Shown in pieces: positions 59,213 through 64,000 of a stretch of DNA of 64,000 nucleotides. Positions within the stretch are counted from its first letter, which is position 1, and each line of letters begins with the position of its first letter. Position numbers and translations under genes: made by a program. The notes under the pieces are model-generated. The model was not told the DNA's origin. It searched no databases and saw only the letters and a list, made by a program, of their open reading frames with translations. This DNA comes from Rhodanobacter sp. 7MK24. Lineage in GTDB: Bacteria; Pseudomonadota; Gammaproteobacteria; Xanthomonadales; Rhodanobacteraceae. The stretch spans positions 62,001-126,000 of the forward strand of contig NZ_JACYXL010000004.1 in the NCBI RefSeq assembly GCF_014842995.1. The letters run 5' to 3'.

Positions 59213-59728
59213 TCATATCAAATTATCGACAAATATTTCATTACGTGAAATGCATTCTCCATTATTAACCGCGTCAACTCTTATTCTATAAAATTTAATA
59301 TATCCGTTTATTAATTTCACAAATTCTTCAAAATTGTACATACGACTAGAGAAGACCACTCTCCCGCCGCTTAAGATGTGAATCTTTGATTTTTTTATTG
59401 GGTGTACATGAAAAAATCTGCTCACCTTTCCACCGGGCGCCACAATGGTTAAATCCTTAAATGATTTAATGTTTTCCCAGTCAAGCGACTGGAGCGTCTT
59501 ACCCTTAAATGCCCTGGAAATGCCAGTATCATCGATAACAAGATCTGATTCCATAATAAACGCTGAATACCAGGCAATGGCCAAAAGGGGAAATAGACCT
59601 AAGACGGCAAGGGCGCCCTGACCAAAACCAGCACTCACCGTCACCGCTACCGTCACGCATGTGTATATAAAAAAAATCACAATAGCCCCGAGAGATAGGG
59701 ATGGAAAATTCAAAAATTTAAACACCAT
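59213..59728 (-). CDS. Unrecognised two-helix membrane protein in AT-rich DNA
   Basis: A 171-residue protein with AAGGA nine bases before the ATG. Two membrane helices lie at about residues 12-33 and 38-57, then a soluble domain with ITGISRAFKG-like strands (LVIDDTGISRAFKGKTLQSL, IHILSGGRVVFSSRMY), resembling a PH-like domain of small membrane proteins. The gene is strikingly AT-rich: the 60 bases at 59281-59340 contain only 10 G or C. It was probably acquired from another organism. The layout is reminiscent of an immunity protein next to a toxin, but no toxin domain is recognised. Confidence 0.7.
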   Translation of the reverse strand: MVFKFLNFPSLSLGAIVIFFIYTCVTVAVTVSAGFGQGALAVLGLFPLLAIAWYSAFIMESDLVIDDTGISRAFKGKTLQSLDWENIKSFKDLTIVAPGGKVSRFFHVHPIKKSKIHILSGGRVVFSSRMYNFEEFVKLINGYIKFYRIRVDAVNNGECISRNEIFVDNLI

Positions 59729-59769
59729 ATCTTCGATCCTTGTAGTGAATAGAAAGCAATCAACTATTT

Positions 59770-60051
59770 TTACGTAAAATATTGCTGATAGGTTATACCA
59801 ACTCTTGAAGATTGTCCATTCGTTAATGATGCGCCTTGATGGCTAAATGTAGCGTTAGCCGAATTTAGATCTAACGCAATCCCGAGGAGATTATTTGACA
59901 CGGCCGTGGCGCTTAATATCGCATCCGTCACTCGGTCTGCAGTTTCGTCATGCGTTAATTGTCCCAGCAGCCAAGCCAGAACCAAAGCCAACAAAAAGAC
60001 CTTTCCAGCCTCCGGCCGCATAACGGCTGGCTTCGCCACTCGTAGCGCCAA
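59770..60051 (-). CDS. Small hypothetical protein with signal-like helix
   Basis: A 93-residue product from TTG 60051, with GAGGG six bases upstream; ATG at 60021 is an alternative. A hydrophobic segment (VFLLALVLAWLLGQL) near residue 18 could be a signal peptide or anchor; the remainder is polar (NNLLGIALDLNSANATFSHQ). No family is recognised. The TTG lies just after the TGA at 60061-60063 that ends the preceding frame, so the two are in one continuous frame broken by a stop, meaning either translational coupling or a decayed single gene. Confidence 0.5.
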   Translation of the reverse strand: MALRVAKPAVMRPEAGKVFLLALVLAWLLGQLTHDETADRVTDAILSATAVSNNLLGIALDLNSANATFSHQGASLTNGQSSRVGITYQQYFT

Positions 60052-60060
60052 CTCTCGCCC

Positions 60061-60261
60061 TCAAGAAAGTAGCCTTCCGCTCAATTCTGGAACCCAACCT
60101 GTGGCAACTGAGATATTCAAAAATTCTTGTGCTGTTATCACTTGAAAAATCTGGCCTCCACTCTGGTTGTTGAAACTCGTGTAGCCTTGGCCATCGACAC
60201 TGTTCGTGCCTGATCGTTGGACCTTGTCGGGGGGATGCCGCGGGGTTGCCAGCTTCAACAT
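60061..60261 (-). CDS. 66-residue hypothetical or 3' remnant of a larger gene
   Basis: From ATG 60261 the frame gives 66 residues ending WVPELSGRLLS. The middle (GQGYTSFNNQSGGQIFQVIT) is Gly/Asn/Gln-rich and not like its neighbours. The frame is open further upstream but only as the reverse of the fosX-like gene. It may be a truncated end of a secreted or polymorphic-toxin-like gene, or a short gene. I do not recognise it. Confidence 0.35.
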   Translation of the reverse strand: MLKLATPRHPPDKVQRSGTNSVDGQGYTSFNNQSGGQIFQVITAQEFLNISVATGWVPELSGRLLS

Positions 60262-60273
60262 GGGTAAAGATGC

Positions 60274-60693
60274 ATGCATGCCATCAGCCACATCACCTTC
60301 ATGGCGCACGACCTGGATCGCATGAAGGCGGTCCTGTGCGAGGTGCTCGGGGCACGCGAAATCTACGACAGCATCGAACGCAATTTTTCTCTTTCGCGCG
60401 AGAAGTTCTTCCTGTTGAATGGCTTGTGGATTGCCGTGATGGAAGGCGATTCGCGCGAGCGCAGGTCTTATGAGCATGTTGCCTTCCGCGTTAACCGCGA
60501 GGATCTTGCAGCCTGTATTCCGAAGATCGAGGCAATGGGCCTGGACATCCTTCCTCCGCGACCCAGGAAGGATGGGGAAGGGGAGTCGCTTTATTTCTAC
60601 GACTTCGACAACCATCTTTTTGAACTGCATACGGGGACGCTGGAAGAGCGCCTCGCCTGCTATGGGAAGCTGTCGCCGGCCGAAGAATGTTGA
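60274..60693 (+). CDS. fosX: FosX-type fosfomycin epoxide hydrolase
   Basis: A 139-residue vicinal-oxygen-chelate protein. It matches FosX closely: HITFMAHDL at the start, SLSREKFFLLNGLWIAVMEG, SYEHVAFRV, and YFYDFDNHLFELHTGTLEER. Metal ligands are His6, the His of YEHVAF and the Glu of FELHTG. Glu43 in REKFF occupies the place of the catalytic Glu that activates water in FosX, so hydrolysis rather than glutathione transfer is expected. It would destroy fosfomycin. A FosA-type enzyme is less likely from the REKFF and FYDFDNH features. It borders the AT-rich island. Confidence 0.9.
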   Translation: MHAISHITFMAHDLDRMKAVLCEVLGAREIYDSIERNFSLSREKFFLLNGLWIAVMEGDSRERRSYEHVAFRVNREDLAACIPKIEAMGLDILPPRPRKDGEGESLYFYDFDNHLFELHTGTLEERLACYGKLSPAEEC

Positions 60694-60974
60694 GGAAGAC
60701 CGGGCGATATCCGGGACGCCATCGCGGTCTGCGCATCGGAGGTCGGCCAGGGCGGGATGCCGAAGCTTACCGCCTCGCTTTCGTACCGCCGTGCATGGGT
60801 CATCGGCCCGCGAAAGCGCCATTCGCCGGTGAGCGTCAAATGCGTTCAAGACACCGACGGTTCCGGCAGGCAACTTACGGCGCAATGAACATATCCTTCC
60901 TTGCCAACGATGCCATGCCGCTTGCTCCGAGCCCCTCCCGGTTGCGCTGCGACTTCCGAGTACGGGGAACACCT

Positions 60975-63500
60975 GTGGTGCGCAGTTCATGGTGGCGCAC
61001 CGGATTCCGGCGCATGGGTCTGCTCCTGGCGCTGCTTTTTACCGGAGTGCTCCATGCCGCGCCGGACGCGGACAGTCCTGCGGCCATGCGTTGGGCACCG
61101 AGCCGGAGCTACCACGTCGAGAACTACAAGCTGCGGCTCCACTTCGACCAGGCCAGACGGGAAGTATTCGGTGACGAGATTGTCACCATCCGGCCCTTTG
61201 CTGCCGGGTTCGACCGGTTTTGCATCAACAGCGAAGACATGACGATCGAGTCCGTGGCGCTCGTTCGCACCGACGGTGCTGTCGAGGCACTGCCGCACGA
61301 AACGGACAACAGCTGTCTCTGGATCAGCTTGCAGCGCGCTTACGGTCCGTCGGACTCACTGGGTATCCGCATCGTCTATCACGGCGTTCCCAGCGCCGGA
61401 CTTTACTTCGTCAATCCTGGCAAGGACGACCCGGGTGTGCCGCCGCAGATCTACACGCAGGGGGAGCCCGAGTTCAACCACCACTGGTTTCCGTGCTGGG
61501 ACTATCCCAACGACATGGCCACCAGCGAAACGATCACCACCGTACCCGAAGGGCAAGTCGTCGTTTCCAATGGCACCCTGGAGAGCGTGAAGCATGCAGG
61601 CGGCCAGGTGACGTACGACTGGGTGGAGCATGTTCCGCATAGCGCATATCTGCTGTCCCTGGCGATCGGTCCATGGAAGCAATTGCATGACAGCTACGAC
61701 GGCAAGCCGGTGGATTACTTCGTCGATCGGCGCGTCGACGACGCGACGGCGTTACGCACCTTCCATCTCACGCCCGACATGATCGGATTCTTCTCGCGCG
61801 CCACGGGCATTGGATATCCCTACGAGAAATACGATCAGGTGACCGTGCACGACTTCATTTTCGGCGGTCAGGAAAATGTCAGCGCCACGACCCTGGTCGA
61901 CGAGGCGCTGCACGATGCGAGAGCCGAAGCAGACTATCCCAGCACCATCCTTGTCGCGCACGAGCTCGGTCAGCACTGGTTCGGTGATTACGTGCAAGGC
62001 CGGGACTGGGCCAATATCTGGCTCAACGAGGGTTTCGCCACGTACCTGACCGCGCTGTATACGCAGTACCACGAGAGCAACGACGCATACCGCTACGAAA
62101 TCTACGGCGACCAGAAAGCCGCCCTTCATGCCGATGCGACGGAGAACAACCGTCCGATCGTCTATCGCAAATATGTCGATCCGATGGACATGCTCGAGCA
62201 GATCACCCACGAGAAAGGCGCTTCCGTGCTGGACATGATGCGCTACGTGCTGGACGGCGAGAGCGCCATGACGATCCCGGCGTCGCAGAACGAAATCATG
62301 TTCCACGCGCTCAACGATTACCTTGCCGCGCATCATGCCCAGACTGCCGATACGGCTGATCTCATCAGCAGTATCCGGTCCAGCAGCGGGCAGGACCTCT
62401 CTTGGTTCTTCTACGAGTGGGTGTTCAAGGGTGGCCACCCTGCCTATCGCGTCTCGGCGAGCTACGACCCGGCACGTCGGATGGAAATCGTGAAAGTGGC
62501 GCAGACACGGGAGGTGAATGCGAACACGCCGATCTTCGATATGCCGATCCATCTCGCCTTCTTCGGCGACAACAACCGGCAGGTCGACAGGCAGGTGCGA
62601 GATGATGCCGCGAACCAGGAGTTCGACATTCCGTTGGTCTTCAAGCCCAAGTGGGTCGATTTCGATCCTGACGACGTACTCTTCAAGACGGTCGCATTTC
62701 CCAAGCCGGACGAAGAGCTCGGCGTACAGGCGTTGCACGATCCGCACATGATGAGTCGCCTGTGGGCGGTCAAGCAGTTGGGCGAGCATGCCGCGGCAGA
62801 CAAGGACTGTTGCGTGCAGGCCATCGACAGCGTGTTGAACAACGACGCGTTCTACGGGGTCCGCATCGAAGCAGCATCCAGCCTGGGGCAGAGCCATGCC
62901 GAACAGGCAAAGCGGGCGTTGTTATCCGCACTGGGACAAGACAATAGCCAGGTGCGCACCGCGGTGGTCGGCGCGATGGGCCATTTCCTCGGCGACCCGG
63001 GCGTGCGGCAGGCGTTGCTGAAGGCGATGCGGGACGACCCAAGCTATGCGGTGCAGGCCGCGGCGGCCGAGCAGATCGGCCGCTCCGGCAGTCCCAGGGC
63101 GTTTGATGCACTGCGGGCAGTGTTGGCTTCCACCCGGGATATCAACGTGACGATCGGTGCATTGAACGGGCTGGCTGCGATGAAGACGCCGCAGGCCACG
63201 CACGTCGTCTTCACCTATGCGAAGCCTGGACCTCCGAAACGCGTCCGCCTAGTCGCTCTGACGCACCTGCAGACGTTGAAGGACTCATTGCCTCCCGACG
63301 ACAGGCAAGCGGTGACTCAGCTCGTCGGTGATGCCATCGAGGACTCCTTCCTGGAGATACACGAAATCGGCGTACAGCTGGTCGGCACCTTCGGGCTCAG
63401 GCAGTTCAGGCCGGAAGTTGAGCGCGATGCCAGGAGGGCCGTGATCATGGACGACCGCGTGGACGCGCAGCACGTGCTTGAGGGCCTGGACAAGAAGTGA
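60975..63500 (+). CDS. M1-family aminopeptidase-like protein with altered active site and HEAT-type tail
   Basis: About 841 residues from GTG 60975 (GGGGA upstream), giving a signal peptide (RTGFRRMGLLLALLFTGVLHA); longer starts at 60687-60885 are also in frame. The M1 fold is clear, but key positions deviate: GGQEN replaces GxMEN; the zinc motif is His329-Glu-Leu-Gly-Gln333-His334 instead of HExxH, with Glu352 in NEGFATY kept; and the usual Tyr of YEKG is His412. Residues from about 570 on form HEAT-like repeats (ALHDPHMMSRLWAVKQLGEH, VLASTRDINVTIGALNGLAA). It is periplasmic or secreted. Whether it is an active peptidase is uncertain. Confidence 0.85.
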   Translation: MVRSSWWRTGFRRMGLLLALLFTGVLHAAPDADSPAAMRWAPSRSYHVENYKLRLHFDQARREVFGDEIVTIRPFAAGFDRFCINSEDMTIESVALVRTDGAVEALPHETDNSCLWISLQRAYGPSDSLGIRIVYHGVPSAGLYFVNPGKDDPGVPPQIYTQGEPEFNHHWFPCWDYPNDMATSETITTVPEGQVVVSNGTLESVKHAGGQVTYDWVEHVPHSAYLLSLAIGPWKQLHDSYDGKPVDYFVDRRVDDATALRTFHLTPDMIGFFSRATGIGYPYEKYDQVTVHDFIFGGQENVSATTLVDEALHDARAEADYPSTILVAHELGQHWFGDYVQGRDWANIWLNEGFATYLTALYTQYHESNDAYRYEIYGDQKAALHADATENNRPIVYRKYVDPMDMLEQITHEKGASVLDMMRYVLDGESAMTIPASQNEIMFHALNDYLAAHHAQTADTADLISSIRSSSGQDLSWFFYEWVFKGGHPAYRVSASYDPARRMEIVKVAQTREVNANTPIFDMPIHLAFFGDNNRQVDRQVRDDAANQEFDIPLVFKPKWVDFDPDDVLFKTVAFPKPDEELGVQALHDPHMMSRLWAVKQLGEHAAADKDCCVQAIDSVLNNDAFYGVRIEAASSLGQSHAEQAKRALLSALGQDNSQVRTAVVGAMGHFLGDPGVRQALLKAMRDDPSYAVQAAAAEQIGRSGSPRAFDALRAVLASTRDINVTIGALNGLAAMKTPQATHVVFTYAKPGPPKRVRLVALTHLQTLKDSLPPDDRQAVTQLVGDAIEDSFLEIHEIGVQLVGTFGLRQFRPEVERDARRAVIMDDRVDAQHVLEGLDKK

Positions 63501-63588
63501 CCACCGCCAGTGCAAGGCATACCGGCGTCGTCCGGCCTCGATCGTCATCTCAAGTGTTTTCCATTGCCAAGCCAAGGGAGCGTCGCCC

Positions 63589-64000
63589 GTGACCAAGCTT
63601 TCGCTGATGTCCATGCCGCTGCTGATGGCAGCATGCCTGGCCTGTTACGCACAGGATTCGGGCACGATGACCCGGGAAGAGTTGGTGCGCCTGACACAGG
63701 AGCGCATGCATGCCGTCGATGCCGGAAACCCCAAGCCGTTCGACGAGCAGTTCGCCGACGATGCGCTGGTCTTCGATGAGCGCGGGCGCAGCATGGACAA
63801 GGCGCGCTTGTTGAAGGAGATCACGCCGCTGTCGAAAGGGGATGTCGGAACACTCGATCTGGTGAACCCGGTCAGCCGCACGGTCGGGGACACCATCGTG
63901 CTCGGCTACGACCTCAACGAGACGGAAACCATCTTCGGCCAGCTCAACACGGCGCGCTATCACGGGACGGATACGTGGATAAGGCGCAACGGGAAATGGC
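63589..64000 (+). CDS. SnoaL/DUF4440-like secreted protein, cut by the window end
   Basis: From GTG 63589 (AAGGGAG upstream) the frame stays open to the window end (137 codons seen). A signal-like start (LSLMSMPLLMAACLACYA) could be a lipobox around MAAC. The body has the layout of NTF2-like DUF4440 proteins: a helix (MTREELVRLTQERMHAVDAG), a FADDALVFDERGRSM strand pair and HGTDTWIRRNGKW at the visible end. Such domains bind small ligands or act in peptide processing. It lies 88 bases after the M1 gene and may be co-transcribed. Confidence 0.75.
   Translation, partial: MTKLSLMSMPLLMAACLACYAQDSGTMTREELVRLTQERMHAVDAGNPKPFDEQFADDALVFDERGRSMDKARLLKEITPLSKGDVGTLDLVNPVSRTVGDTIVLGYDLNETETIFGQLNTARYHGTDTWIRRNGKW

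Overview
The window is GC-rich chromosomal DNA of a gammaproteobacterium, most likely from the Xanthomonadales (Rhodanobacteraceae such as Dyella, Rhodanobacter or Luteibacter; this placement is inference). Pointers are the gene order ndk-rlmN-pilF-rodZ-yfgM-bamB-der, a lexA2-imuA-imuB-dnaE2 cassette with a LexA2-type operator, a large CarboxypepD/TonB receptor, and interspersed GTCATTCCGG-type palindromic repeats. No rRNA, tRNA, CRISPR array or insertion sequence was recognised.

Layout. 1-12.4 kb: the end of a nucleotide-sugar dehydratase gene and galU (surface polysaccharide), then a bacterial alpha-2-macroglobulin beside its usual partner pbpC, then an oxidoreductase/CsaA-like/GNAT operon. 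12.5-16.2 kb: single accessory genes (metallo-beta-lactamase fold, sulfotransferase, DksA-type zinc finger, ClpP-like periplasmic protein). 16.3-20.8 kb, minus strand: a fatty-acid oxidation operon (tetR, FadN-type enzyme, thiolase) with a PsrA-like operator. 20.9-34.6 kb, plus strand: housekeeping genes (ndk, rlmN, pilF, rodZ-like, yfgM, bamB, der, moeB-like, folD, guaB, guaA, tadA). 34.8-42.8 kb, minus strand: motA/motB and a heavy-metal RND tripartite efflux operon. 43.4-46 kb: an AI-2E transporter with a long cytoplasmic extension, and a YCII protein. 46.3-50.7 kb, minus strand: a TonB-dependent receptor followed by a thioredoxin-like protein. 51.2-58.4 kb, plus strand: the SOS mutagenesis cassette lexA2-imuA-imuB-dnaE2, extended by alkB and a GIY-YIG protein. 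58.5-64 kb: a DUF302 protein, an AT-rich island with unrecognised small genes, a fosX-like fosfomycin resistance gene, a divergent M1 aminopeptidase-like protein, and a DUF4440-like protein cut by the window end.

How the genes work together. The most coherent accessory system is the damage-inducible unit at 51.2-58.4 kb. An 18-bp inverted repeat resembling the LexA2 box covers the lexA2 start codon. Six genes then follow with overlaps or gaps of 13 bases or less, combining error-prone synthesis (ImuA, ImuB, DnaE2), alkylation reversal (AlkB) and a GIY-YIG-fold protein. Other points worth a second look are the M1 protein with three altered active-site positions, the AI-2E transporter whose extension resembles a cobalamin-domain cap plus Rossmann fold, covarying tandem hairpins between ndk and rlmN, and the AT-rich island at about 59.2-60.26 kb.
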